A stretch of 64,000 nt of DNA from Trifolium pratense (GCF_020283565.1 NC_060065.1:36134409-36198408), one strand, 5' to 3'; positions 22,927-41,467 are shown, numbered from the stretch's first letter. A program made the numbers and translations. Notes: generated by a model not told the origin, from the letters alone.

Positions 22927-23107
22927 TATTTAATTATTATCATTATTATTTTAGGATTTGTATAAAGTCTATAGAGTCAATCACCTTAATTGTTGGAGAT
23001 ATTTGTTCCTTAATTTACTCCAATTAGGTTACTACACTTGTGTATATATACACCTCTTGTAAACTCTCAAAAGCAATGCAATATACAACTTTATTCATTC
23101 CTTTATA
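22911..23107 (+). repeat. 3' LTR of copia element 1
   Basis: 197 bp, preceded by the polypurine tract and followed by the TAAAG target duplication. The pol stop codon (22924-22926) lies within it. Confidence 0.9.
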
Positions 23108-23112
23108 TAAAG

Positions 23113-23797
23113 TGTTACTAAGTTGATTTAAAGGATCCTCAATCTTATACTATATACTATATATATTGAGATACAAATAAAAATACTATAAAAATATACA
23201 ATACATCACTTGCAGCATCACAATTAACCTACTCCAATATTTGACATGATCTTCCAACTCATACCCAGGACACAACAATATTACAATACTCACATTCCAT
23301 CCTCAAACAAACATACGCTAGTCAAAATAAGACACCTAATTAATTAACTAATCGCAATTATCTAAAACAAAAGAACTCAACACACATAATATAATGAGCC
23401 ATCCAATACACCTTTGCCATAATCAATAAAATAAAGATGGTTGACCCTAAAAATCATGTAGTGATATATATTCAGGCATCATCATTGGAATTCTTTATTT
23501 ATTATTTTTTGTTTGTTCGATAACTATATATCTTTCAAGATTCTAAGATCATATAGGTGCAAAATTGAAATCAATTTTTAACTAACCTTCATTGTCTAAA
23601 AATAAATTATAAAATTTTAACTTGCCTAACCCGTTTCATTATAATACTTTGTTTTGAACATATAATAAGTACACTCTCCATCTTGTGATCAATACATACT
23701 CCTCATTTACTTTTTTTTTCTTTGACTAAACTATATATATACACATATTCTCATTTTTATATATCATAATTATTAGGTTTTCAACCTAGAGAGATTA
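23113..23797 (+). other. Spacer and promoter region of GDSL gene 4
   Basis: AT-rich spacer without coding signal. At its end it has homology to the gene 1 upstream region (TAGGTGCAAAATTGAAA near 23550 and near 1905). Confidence 0.5.
23660..23708 (+). promoter_or_regulatory. Core promoter of GDSL gene 4
   Basis: TATA-like ATATAATAAG at 23660 is followed by a block ending TACATACTCCTCATTT that is nearly identical to 2061-2107 of gene 1. It lies about 100-140 bp upstream of the ATG. Confidence 0.55.
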
Positions 23798-26628
23798 ATG
23801 GCTTATTATGAAACTAAATCATGGTGTGTTTTGCATCTTGTTCTCTTGGCTGCATGCTACATGCAAAATTGTGTCCATGGAGAATTAACTCACGTGCCTT
23901 GCCTTTTTATATTTGGCGACTCCTTGTCTGACAGTGGAAACAACAACAATCTTCGGACCACTGCGAAACCGAATTACAAACCATATGGCATCGACTTCCC
24001 TAAAGGTCCGACAGGAAGATTTACCAATGGACGAACAACAATTGACATAATTGGTACGTAATATTTATCTAAACCATTAAAGCACACAATCTTTAACTTT
24101 TAGAGATTATTGTACGATCAATGTCAAGATATTCAATTGCATACTGTTGTGGTTATGAAACTTTCATGTTAATATTGTATAGAAACCTTTTTTTTATCAT
24201 GTAATCGCAATTAGCAATTGAAGTTGCAATACTATGTCTATGTGAGCCTCATATAATATGACTGCACGCAGAGTCACTGATTGCACATGATACAAATCCG
24301 TATAAGCTATAAGGTATCTAATATGGACATGGTTCAAATATGGTTGTTAGCATTTTTTAGTATTATAAATTGAGACATTGAATTACCACTTTTAGAATAA
24401 AAAATCTATTTCTTGGACAAAAAAAAAAGGGTTAAAGACCAAAATTATTACAAATTTGATACTTGAGATCCAAAAAATTCAATTTCAGAAAGAAAAAAAA
24501 AAGATCTATTTTTGTGGTTCATAATTCTGATTTGAAAATGCTAAAATGGGAGACAAAAAATTCAATTAAATCTTTATATTTTCTTATATTAAAATTTGTG
24601 TTGAACTCACACAAGCTTCACTACTTGTAGGTCAACAACTTGGGTTCAAGAAATTCATTCCACCATTTGCAAACACTATTGGCTCAGACATATTTAAAGG
24701 TGTTAATTATGCATCTGGTGCAGCTGGAATTCGCAAAGAGACCGGGAAACGTAATTTGGTATTGCATGTGTACATATTTAAATGTTACACCAGTTTAATT
24801 TAATCATTCTCAAATACGGAGTATATAACAAAATATTTTTTGTTCCCTTGCAGAGGATGTATGTATTCACATTTTCAATGATCGATAAATGTCACTAATT
24901 TTTTTTTTGTTACAATAAATATCACTATTAATGTTACACAATATATATATATATATATGCAGGGTGCTAATATCGCCTTGGGATCACAGATAAAAAACCA
25001 TAAAACCATAATTTCCAGAATTGCTACCAAACTTGGAGGTTTGCCACAAGCCAAACATTATCTGAATAAGTGCTTGTATTATATTAATATAGGCAGCAAC
25101 GATTATATAAACAATTATTACCAGCCTCAACACTATTCAACAAGTCACATTTATAATTCTGAGCAGTATGCTCAAGTTCTTATCAACCAATTATCCCTTT
25201 ATATTGAGGTATATCTCTTTTAATTTCTGTTGTTATATATATTTTTAATTCATAAAGACACTAAACATATCTCTATTTTTTTTCCCAATAATTAGAGTGA
25301 GTCTTTTCACCAAATAATATAATTGTTTACAGTATGGTGAGATAAAAAATATTTTAAGCATTTGCATGCAATAGAATAAATAGAACTATAGCATTATATA
25401 TAATATTTTTATACATATATAAAAAAAAAACTAAATTGCACTTTAGCCTCTTAATTTTCATAGTGGCACTTTTGACTTCTAATTTACCCCTTTTACAAAA
25501 GATTGACACTCCACTGATTTTGATCAAGTCAACATACACGTGGATAAGTGACTCACATGCCACGTTAACATGTCATATGAGTCACTGCTCACATGTGCGT
25601 TGACTTGCTGACATGCAATGTTAGTCACTGTTCACGTGTACGTCGACTTGGTCAAACTGAGTGGTGTCAATCTTTTGCAAAAAAGACTAATGTTAAGGGC
25701 CAAAAGTGCTATTATACTAGAAGCAAAAATCATAAGTTTGTGAAAGTTACGAGGTCAAAAGTGTAATTTAGACAAAAAATATTAGAAATATGAAATGCGG
25801 TTTAATAGTATGAATAAGAGAGAAGATCTAAAAGTGTGGAAATGCGAGAAAAGATAGATAAATTAAATAGATACTTTTCTTCTCAATATATAAGCAAAAA
25901 TATAGGTCAACAATAGTTAATGTATCTAATGCAAATTCTATAGTAAATATATTAATTTTTATTGACCATTTTAGGTAACAATTTATTTGAATTTTTTTTG
26001 TGTCTATGATGATTTTATCGTTTGTAATAAAAATTTAAATATTTTTGATGGACAGGCTTTGCATAATGTTGGGGCAAGAAAACTTGTGCTAGTTGGACTA
26101 GGCCAAATAGGTTGCACTCCACATGCCATTGCTACTAATGGGATAAATGGATTATGCGCTCAAAAGCAGAATAATGATGCATTGATTTTTAGTCACAAGC
26201 TTAGATCTCTAGTAGACAAATTCAATATCCAACATCTTGATTCCAAATCTATTTTCATAAATAGTACCGCCGGCACCCTAGACAGTTCACTTGGTAAACA
26301 TTTCAATTATAATTTCATTTCATATTCTAGATTAAAACAATTGATTTCTGCAGTTACGCGCAGATGATACCTTATTTATACCATCTTAATTTGTATTTCA
26401 GGTTTTAAAGTTGCGAATGCTCCTTGTTGTCCAGTGAGGTCAGATGGGATGTGTGTTCGTGATTCAACACCATGCATGAATAGAAATGAGTACATTTTTT
26501 ATGATGGATTTCATCCCACATCAGCTGTGAATAATTTAACCGCGTTAAGTTTGTATGACAGTGCTTCTAATCCAGAGACGACTTATCCAATGGATATCAA
26601 ACGTCTTGTTCAACATACCATTGTATAA
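23798..26628 (+). CDS. GDSL esterase/lipase, gene 4 of tandem array
   Basis: Secreted SGNH-type ester hydrolase. Exons: 23798-24053, 24631-24758, 24963-25208, 26056-26293, 26402-26628; 1095 nt, 364 residues, intron phases 1-0-0-1. A signal peptide covers residues 1 to about 28. FGDSLSDSGN (Ser42), NYASGAAGI, GSNDYINNY and YDGFHPT (Asp324, His327) are all present, as is the C-terminal YPMDIKRL. Closest to gene 1: shared promoter, exon 5 (SAVNNLTAL) and intron-1 sequence. Intron 3 is enlarged by a foldback element at 25432-25775. It is convergent with the MADS-box gene that follows, 1.8 kb away. Confidence 0.92.
25432..25775. repeat. Foldback element in GDSL4 intron 3
   Basis: The left end reads CTAAATTGCACTTTAGCCTC and the right end its inverse, GAGGTCAAAAGTGTAATTTAG. 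Inner parts include GATTGACACTCCACTGA against GAGTGGTGTCAATC, and CACGTG-containing arms meet near 25590. It is a nonautonomous DNA element with long inverted repeats; the superfamily is not assigned. Confidence 0.55.
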
Positions 26629-28388
26629 ACGTGTGTTTGTGATTATTTTTCAACTGTACGAAGGTGTGTGATTTAATGATAATGTGAAATTCTGTCTTGA
26701 TCATGTGTATGTCAAATAAATTTCCAAATATATTAGGAATAAATTTTGAAGTTTATGAGAGTTTGGTGCTAAATATTATACATCTTCTAAATTTAAACAA
26801 ACAGATCTAAACTAAATGATTGGATACATTAATTAGTATAAAATTTACAAATTGTGCATTTGTAGGAATTTTAAAAGACCAAGGGTGAATATTAGCTAAA
26901 TTAATTAGCTAAATTATGTATATTCTTTTTGAACGGTAAATATATTATTATGTATGTGTTTGCAATAGCATATTATGTGACAATTTCCACCTTATTCAAA
27001 TGTCTTGTCCATGACCATGAGTTTACAATCAGATTATCATCAATTGAAACGTGTTTTATGACATTAGCGTTTGTTTTTTGACTAATTTTTCTCACTAGTG
27101 TTGTTTGTTTGGAAATAAAATTTTAAACATGAGAGATTAGAATAAAGAGAGTCAACAAAAGTTGGCAAACATGTCCATGTGTCTTCTCCATAATCTTAGG
27201 ACACATCAAGAGAGAGCATTTTATAATAATAGATACATTAATTATATAGTCTTAAGATGTCGACAAAGCAACTAAATAGTACTAGGGAATACTTACAAAC
27301 CCAGCTCAATTCTGCTTCTATATATTATTCTTGGCATTCATTTGCTTTCAACATTATCATCATCATATACTAGGAAGCAAACTATAACTCTTACAACTTC
27401 ACTCAAGCGCAAACATATCAACTGCATAACAAGAAAGAAAAAAATATCACTAGTTAGATGTGGAATATATGCATAAACATGTTAAGAATCTAGCAAAGTT
27501 TTGAGCTCCAAGAAATTTAAATGAAATGGAATCTTCATTTGAAAATTCAACTTCTGTTTCAAGAACATCCATTTAAATTAATTAAGAAAAAAATTCTTAA
27601 AAATTCAGGTCGGATCTAACTCAACCATTACAATCTATTACGAAACATAGCTTGGATGGATTGTGAAGAGAGAAAAGTTAAAACGAGGCCTATGTTTTGT
27701 TCCAAAATTTGGAGGTCTAAAGCAAGAGTTTGAGCTGCCTTATCTTTGGACCAACCCTAATTTCTAATGAAATTTAGCTTGTAGAGTTAAGACTCTACCA
27801 TTCATGATAACCATTTATAAACACGTTTTTAGACCATATCTCATGCCGAATTTGTTATGTATAGAAGAATGACTACTTTGTTACTAGTAATATTTTCGAA
27901 TTAGAGTTCGTCTTATACTCCATTATCAATAATATTTTGTATTAGTATGCAAGATAATACTTTTTCTAGTCAAATTATAAGTAAAAAAATTATTATTTTT
28001 TATTTATTAAATAACTGATGCATTTAATCTATATAGTATAATGGGTCATGCTAGCCGGTACTCTTGGGGATTGGTTAAGGAAACAATAAAAAAGAAATTT
28101 TTAAATTGAAAATAACACTTTAAACTTTTGAGAAGTTGATTGCACAAGTTTCGATGTTTTTTACTATACCTGGTTCCTTAAACAGTGCTCAGGGCAGTGT
28201 TTAGCATTTTCATAGTATAATTAATATAATGAATATCTATGCACAAAACAAAGATTGAAATTTAATGTAATTCAAAAACTAATAAAATGAGATAATTATG
28301 AGCTATATGCTACTTATTTAGTGAGTGATTGAAGTGATTGAATGAATTATAAATGTGAAATGTTGGAAATTAGGGAGAAGCTTATTAC
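26629..28388. other. Spacer between convergent GDSL4 and AG-like genes
   Basis: 3' flanks of two convergent genes. A stretch near 27300-27420 looks promoter/leader-like (TCTATATATTATTC then an A/C-rich leader) but no coding exon follows. One MITE family D copy lies at 28044-28210. Confidence 0.5.
28044..28210. repeat. MITE family D copy
   Basis: Starts GGTCATGCTAGCCGGTACTC and ends with an inverted match, TTCCTTAAACAGTGCTCAGG...TTTAGCAT. Related copies lie at 9987, 10804 and 53636, and a partial copy at 379-415. Confidence 0.55.
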
Positions 28389-34621
<6,233 letters not shown>

Positions 34622-34988
34622 AGCTTGTAGCTGAAAATCAAAGTGAAACCACACAATCAATAAACAAATTCTGGTTTTTTAAGATTGTTTTGTCTGATTA
34701 AGGAAAACATGTTTTTTAAGAAGGAAAGAAAAAAAGTTGAAAGTATAGATTATAGAACTTAGAATAAGAATCTATCTCTTTAGAATCTCTTTAACCCTTC
34801 TCAAACATCACCTCACAACATTTACTTGATTTGTTTAAAGTTTTGATGTTTTTTATATGCAATCTAGTGATGTTTTTGTTACCAAATCTGGGTTTGGAGT
34901 GGAAAAGTTTGATCCATATCCCAAAAGAGTTGAAGCAGTGAGAATGAATTACAAAAGAAGTGTTTCAATATTTTGTTCTTTAACTAAC

Positions 34989-35115
34989 CTTTGGTGAAGA
35001 AACAAAAGGAGAATATAATTAAGGATACAACAGAAGAGAGATGTTTGAGCTAGCTCTTGATGTTTTTTCCCTTTCTCTCTTCTTTTATTTGAACAGGAAG
35101 AAGATATCAGAAAAT
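34989..35115 (-). other. Noncoding first exon (5' UTR) of AG gene
   Basis: Reading the minus strand, a leader rich in CTCTC and GAGAG ends at CACCAAAG followed by donor GTTAGT (34988). The matching acceptor TTTTCAG lies at 34631, nine bases before the ATG. A 5'-UTR intron of 358 bp agrees with the known AG gene layout. The upstream limit is only an estimate from the TATA box. Confidence 0.6.
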
Positions 35116-35142
35116 AAAAAGCAATGTGGCCAATGAATTTGG

Positions 35143-35152
35143 TATTTATAAA
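35143..35152 (-). promoter_or_regulatory. TATA box of AG gene
   Basis: TTTATAAATA on the minus strand, about 30 bp upstream of the predicted leader. A CCAAT-type motif (CATTGGCC) lies just downstream of it. Confidence 0.6.
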
Positions 35153-35634
35153 GTTAAAAAAAATAACCTTTCATACATCATGGTTTATTTATGAATTATC
35201 ATAATGAAACTAATACATAATCCTTTTTTTTTTTTCTTAATACTCGGGATTAATAAGAAAAGTAGGGAGACTTTGCCACTCATTTGAGTTCCACAAGGTT
35301 CGAGGGATTAGTTTCTGTAATTGCGCATAGAGGATACCCGATTTACACCAAAAAAATGATTGTTTCAGTCATAATATTAATTTAGAAATTAGGTTTTTCT
35401 TTGTTTTTTTTTTTTTCTCTTTTGGAGTTGGTTTTCAACTTACACATCGATGGACTTTTGTTTGACATTTTGAGGTGGTTGTATAATGGTTTCTCTTTGT
35501 CAAAATCTTTTCCTTTGCCGATATTTTTCTAGAGTCATCTCGGGCTACCCCACAATCAGATCGCAAATGTAGTTATTTTGCTTAGACTAGAGGTTTTTTT
35601 TTAACAACTTAGACTAGAGGTTTTAGATTGCGAA

Positions 35635-35993
35635 GTAGCCGGTTTCTTTGGTGGGTTGCAATTTGTTGAGAATAGTCTGGAGTGTGTTTGGTTGTTGGCG
35701 TTTGCTTTTTACCCCAAAAAGTTTGACCCGACAAGGGTACTTATCGGTGAGAGACGGTTTTGATGTTCTTCTTTAATTCAACAATGTTCCGCTCGGGTTT
35801 TTGGTTTTTTGAGTAGGGGATTGAGTTGGGATAGGATGCTAGTGTGTCATTGTTTGAATTTCAATTGATGTTGTTTTGTTTTGGTGATGTTGTTGTTGTT
35901 CTCTGCATTTTTTTGCAGTGTTATATTTTTTTCGCCACTTGTATATCTTATATTTATAGTTGATCGTTATAATATTTGCTGATTCAAAAAAAT
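35635..35993 (+). mobile_element. Probable LINE 3' end
   Basis: A G/T-rich region (GATGTTGTTGTTGTTCTCTG, then TCGCCACTTGTATATC) ends in GCTGATTCAAAAAAA, typical of plant LINE 3' ends. Near-matching TAGATTGCGAA (left) and TAGATTGTGAA (right) could be the target duplication. No coding domain was seen in it. Confidence 0.4.
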
Positions 35994-36333
35994 AGATTGT
36001 GAATGTTAAGCATATTCGCGGATCAAGTTATTATTATTTTTTTACACAAACTGGTCAAATTATTTTATTATTTTTTTGACACAAATTTATCAAATTAATT
36101 ATTAATTTTTTTTGTCAATATTAGTTTTTTAAATATGAATGCTTTGTTAACTTTATTATTTTAATATATGGTAGGGCATGTGCAGGGCGCAGAAACTCAA
36201 TCTCCGTTGAGGGTGGAGATGGAGACTCAAATTCGAATCTTGATGAGGAACAAGTGTGAGTGTAGGTTTTTTATTGTAATTCGAGGGGGGGAGCTTGTCG
36301 ACCTCAAAACCACTCCGTTGTCATACCTACTTG

Positions 36334-36445
36334 CACTAGTAGAAAAATGACATATTACATAAGCATTTTACATCTGAGGAACATATGTCAGATGTGAAAA
36401 GCTATATGGAGTAGTCTTTCCATCTGGTTTCAATATCTACTAGTG
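36334..36445. mobile_element. 112-bp CACTA-type mini-element
   Basis: Starts CACTAGTAGAAAAA and ends TCTACTAGTG, with a 3-bp target duplication TTG on both sides (36331-36333 and 36446-36448). Subterminal ACATCTGAGG and CAGATGTG repeats are also CACTA-like. Confidence 0.7.
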
Positions 36446-37459
36446 TTGGAAATGTTTATTTTATAAGTCTTTGGGATTTCGTATATTTTATGAGTGGACG
36501 ATGGAATCATCCTTATGCCTGCCGAGAAAGTTCATGAAATACAAGAATGATCAGTTCAAAAATATATACAAATTTGGATTTTATCTTATAATTTTTCATG
36601 AAATGACGACATCTTTATATTTTTATTAACTTTTTTCATTGTTTTAAACAAAATTGGTTGTTTTTCCTCCTTTAATTAACCTCATTGGTTTAGTGGTGTG
36701 TGTTTTAGATGAAAAAAAATAGGGGTCGTTTTGGCCGTAAGTCTTCTTTCTCTTTTTCTGAATGGTGTTTAGATCCTATTGTATGTCTTCAAAGCATACT
36801 ATAATTTGCTTTATATTGTGAGGGATTGAGTACCCCTTTGTACTCCTTTATAATATATTGTTTGCTTATCAAAAAAAAAAATGAAAAAAATTAGAAGGAT
36901 AAAATGGGAATAACCTTTGCAATTAAGCTTCATTAAAAAAATTATTCTTTTTAAAATAGTAATGAGCAAAGTAGGGCATTTCATAATGAAAGTGAGAGAA
37001 GTTCTGGAAACGATTTTAATGGGGTGAAAAGGACACTGACCTTAAGTTGTGAAATTAACTTTCCAACTTGCAAGTTGCAAGTGATGTTCCACTGTGCCTT
37101 TTACTATGCACCTTCTCCTAAAGATAAATGTATTTGTGGACTCTTTTTTTTTTTTTTTGCTTTATATTGTTTAATTTACTAGTTTATTTAAAAAATAACT
37201 CCTTTTATTTATGGTGTTTTTCCAGATATCGTTTGGGCATTATAATATTCAATTGATTTATAATTTTTTTTATCTAATTTTAGCCTCAATTTAATTTATT
37301 ATATGCATTTTTAATAAAAAAAATTCCAGTCGCATCTCATAATGTCTATATTTGTAGACAAATTTCAATTAGGATAACAAATTAAGTGGTTTTTTTAAGC
37401 AAAAATGGGAATTTAATTGCAATCTTATTATAGGGACTCTGAACTCTAAAGAAATTTCA

Positions 37460-37870
37460 CCCCAAACAATCACCACAAGAATCTTTTTAGACGTAGAACG
37501 ATTATTGATCATAATAATACCTTGTGTGTTTTATGTGGAGTCGACAGATCATATGTTCATTATATGCGATCATATTTCTTCTATTTGGTACAAAATTTTA
37601 GGTGATTGAGGTTTCAGTTTGTGGCTCCCATGGGCCTTTTAGGTCTCAGATGGTTTTTGGTTAGAGGGTACAGTTAGGGTGATTGTTAGTTTGACATATT
37701 GTTTAATCGATCTCAAACTCTCAGAATGATTTAATCTTTGTTGAATGAACTTATGTAGAGTATTTGATAGATAGGGTGAAACGTTCATCTTAGAAGTGAT
37801 TTGGCCAAAAATCTAACAAAACCCTTGTTCTTTCTATGAATGATATGTGCAACATATTTGTGATGTAGCT
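37460..37870 (+). pseudogene. LINE reverse-transcriptase C-terminal relic
   Basis: Conceptual translation gives a zinc-binding zf-RVT-like segment (RRRTIIDHNNTLCVLCGVD), then after a frame change CDHISSIWYKILG. Further in-frame stops follow. The family is the C terminus of plant non-LTR retrotransposons. Not functional. Confidence 0.55.
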
Positions 37871-37924
37871 AATAGAGTCTTGTGCGGTGTTGATGTTGGA
37901 TCTCGGTGGTCTTGTGCGGTGTTG

Positions 37925-38075
37925 ATGTGCATCAAAGGATCAATTAGATGACTTCTTTACTAAACCACTACTTCCACAACCATTTCATACTATTTGAATT
38001 AGAGATGGTAGACATTTATCAACCTTCAACTTGTGGAGAGGTATTACACCAATAAAATCAAGAGAAGAATCAAGA
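37925..38075 (+). pseudogene. Ty1/copia pol C-terminal relic
   Basis: A short frame encodes KDQLDDFFTKPLLPQP, the RNase H tail motif of copia Pol, ending in a stop before VDIYQPST-like sequence. This is only the last few dozen codons of an old element fused to the preceding LINE relic. Confidence 0.6.
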
Positions 38076-40091
38076 GAAGGAATTAGAGGTTCATGAACAA
38101 AAATTACTTGTATGGTAGTTATTGTTTGATACTTGTAATACAAGATATCATAAACTACACTAGTGTACACAATAATTGTTTCTATTACTTTCATTTTTCA
38201 CCTCATAATAACTCCATCCACCCAAGACCCAATATCTTTAAAGGAAAATGTATACATCTTGTATTTAACAAGTTTCCATACACAAAACCTTTTGTAACAC
38301 CAAACTTTATTAATAATTCTACCATTTAAATGGGTAGTTAGCATATAATTATTTCTAATCATTCCTCCCCTTTCACACACAAACCCAATGACTCATAATA
38401 AATAACCAATGCACCCTTTTCATGAGGTGTGTACCTTAAAAAACAGAGTGGATATTCGACAATATAATCTATAGGGACCTCTTTTCCTACTATGTAAAAA
38501 GGACACATTTTTTTTTTTGTGTTAGAATTAGGAGCTAGCTAGCTTTGAATCTTTGATAGATAGAATAGTAGTTTCGATTTTATATTGACAATTAAAATAT
38601 AGACCAAGAATATAATATTATTCCTTTAATTTCTTTACATATTTAATTCATCATGTTATCAATTTTCCTTTTTGAGTAAGCTACATAAGCATCAAGCAAT
38701 TTTATTCTTCTATGACCATTTTAACTTTTTTTTTACAAACTGACAATAATAAACAATTTAGAATTTGTTCTTTTTAGTTTTTAGCCCTCTCTCTGAATAA
38801 ATTTTGAAGAGCATTAAACCATCAATCGGATGATGCTTTATGTTCCATCAATCCTACCAAAAGTACCAACTAGAATTTGTATTTCTTTTATTGGTAAAAA
38901 AAAATGAATTTCTTTTTAACTATTTATCATTTTTTCTCTTTCTTTAATTTGGGGAATTATATTACTGTGGGCCCTTCTTGCATTATTATTATTATATAGA
39001 TATCTCTATCAAGTGGTGACCCAAAATTGAAGACGATTTCCATGTGACAGTTCAAACCTTAGTACAATTAATTAAATAATTTAGGTAGTAACAAATTAAA
39101 AGAAAAAACCATAGCATTATTGACATCAATTTGTTTAACTTGCATACTCTAGTGGTTAATTATTGGTAAAATAGTAAAAAAAAAAAAAAAAAAAGTGGTT
39201 TGGCAAATGTTGTTACACAATTTGTTTGGCAGGTATGTGTGGTATAAGAATATTTGGGTGGCAACTTGGTTTGTCACTAGAGCTTATTCATTTGTTTTTG
39301 GTGTTCAAACTTTTGGTGGTAATTCTCAGCATATAACCAAAATAAAATGTAGAACAACCACAATAGAATAAAAAAACTTCTCAACCAACAAAAAGTGTAA
39401 GACCATAGACTCCTCTCAAACATAATGTAATTTTCACTACCTACTCATAAAATGTACTGAAATGGACAAATGATTTACCCAAAACCTACTTCCCAAGAAA
39501 AGAATTATACTCCATTTGGTCTTTTTATCAGAAACATTCCACTTTTCTAGATTTATTGAATAATTAATGTATCTGATCTATATTTGATAACTAATTGATA
39601 AACAAACAATCAATCTTGTTGGAAAAGATAATGCTGTTTGAGATTTTTAAATCAGCCATACCACGAAACGTCAAACCATTGTAAACTCGTGCATTTGGCT
39701 AGTACCAACCGCGAAAGAACATTAAACTGTGAATAATTGAATCCACTTATACCACATTTGGATATATCGCATACAACAAAAATTGGTCTCGTCGACTGCC
39801 GTAAAAAACTACAACACACAAAACTGCCTCCACATACCTCTTAGATGACCCTATAACAAAAAAGGTTTTGACGAATCAAAGCCCTATCTAAAAACTATTG
39901 TCAAGAATCATCGAAGATGTTTAGTTCTTTCAGATCATATTCAGAATATGGATCTCTTTTTATACAGACTATCATCTCTAAAAGAGTGCAAAAAAGAGCA
40001 TAACATAAGATGATGAAAATGTATATTGACCATGAAAATCACGTGCCCCGTACCACTATTTTTTGTCGAACACTTACTTACTTTCCATTTG

Positions 40092-40133
40092 AACGGTAGA
40101 TTATAACTTATATATAACTTATAATCTACCGTT
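40092..40133. repeat. Perfect 15-bp inverted repeat
   Basis: AACGGTAGATTATAA pairs with TTATAATCTACCGTT across a 12-base AT loop. Confidence 0.85.
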
Positions 40134-40945
40134 TATAATATATAGCTCATTTCTCTTTAAAAATCAGAGAGTTAATAAATAAAAAAATCTTGATTCTTAG
40201 ATAGTAGTTGTTGTTCTTTTGATTTGATGTATCTCAGAAACTTTATTTTATAAATTTAGGATATGTTATATATATAAGGCAAAAATATGAATAACTGGAA
40301 TGAATTGAATTACCGTGTAGGACTAAGTATGTAACTCCCACATATTGATAAATTGATTGGACCTAGCAAGGAAAGTTGTCTAGTTGGTACAATTTGTTGT
40401 ATTCATGGATTGTGCATCATCCCTTAATTAGTGGTGTGTAGGTCATGTCAACCATCCTTGCCTACCTTAGCAAATAGCAATACATGTTAACCAAAACGTT
40501 GACAGGTCGTTCTTTAGCAAGCAAATGTTAGATATATTGTTGCTCATGTACTACTACATACATGATACATGGGGGAAATTAAACACATGCACCATCCATG
40601 TTCTACATTAGTACATGTGGTCAAATTTTATTATTTATCCTATGTTAGATATTGCTACTTTAATTACTTTAATTTGCTGTTTTAGGTCACTCTAAGTTTT
40701 AGTCTTGGCTTAAGGGAATTATTCTTACTTTGGTAGTTTTGAACTTTGAAGGGTTTAGTTATAACGGCATGCGATTTGGGTAATTAAAGTGAGGGATTAT
40801 AAGTAATTGGATTGGATTAAACAGCACAATAATGGAAATGTAACCAAATTAAAATCCTATGTGATGTACAATTTACTTTGTCAAAAAAAAAAAAAGAAGT
40901 AATGTACTATTTAAATTTTGTAGCATATCTTAACATTAAGATTTT

Positions 40946-41467
40946 TTTTTGTTTTGGAATCAAACGGGCTTAATGCATTTCATTAACTATTAAATGTTTA
41001 ATACATAAGGGAATAATCTCAAATCTATGGAAGCTAGCCCAAGAATTGGCCGCCCTAGACAGGGTATGAGCAACCAAATTCGCTTGCCTCCTAACAAACT
41101 TAACCTCAAAGTTTAGAAAAGACGACATAAAAATAACAATATCCTGAACTATTGAAAAAAAACTCAGAATTGCCTCTACGCCTCCTGTGGATAACATCAA
41201 CCAACACCTTCGAATCACTTTCAAATTGAACTCGATCGAATCCTCTATGCTTAGCTTCTTTCATAGCTAAAAGTAATGTCCATGCTTCTCCCTCTAAAGT
41301 TGAGATCACAGATTGTTGTCATTGTGTCACACCAACCATGAACTGTCAATTGCTATTACGAAAACACAATCCCATCGAGGTTTTCCCAGTGCCAGTAACA
41401 AAAGCAACATCAACGTTGCATTTTACCCAACTTGGACTTGGTTTTATCCACCGTAATAGATCAGGAA
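40946..41467 (-). mobile_element. 5'-truncated LINE with poly(A) and 17-bp TSD
   Basis: The insertion is flanked by a perfect 17-bp direct repeat CTTAACATTAAGATTTT (40929-40945 and 41468-41484). On the minus strand it ends in a poly(A)-like tail directly before the repeat. It encodes a broken plant LINE-type RNase H domain: KPSPSWVKCNVD, EGEAWTLLLAMKEA, FESDSKVLVDVI and RRQANLVAHTLS are recognisable but spread over shifted frames with stops. A retrocopy of a cellular RNase H-like gene is the alternative. Confidence 0.8.

Larger units (their letters stand above)
18525..23107 (+). mobile_element. Complete Ty1/copia LTR retrotransposon
   Basis: A 4583-bp element with 197-bp LTRs (18525-18721 and 22911-23107), 5-bp target duplication TAAAG (18520-18524 and 23108-23112), a primer binding site TGGTATCAG at 18722-18730 for initiator tRNA-Met, and a polypurine tract GCGGGGGGA ending at 22910. 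LTR ends are TA...TA instead of TG...CA: the left end starts TATCAAGC directly after the TSD and again directly after the PPT. The two LTRs differ at two positions only, so the insertion is recent. Short LTRs and the Gag N terminus suggest the Ale/Retrofit lineage (inference). Confidence 0.93.

Noticed and set aside
27300..27440. Promoter-like TATA plus leader
   Set aside because: No coding exon follows in either strand before the AG gene's 3' end; not called as a gene.
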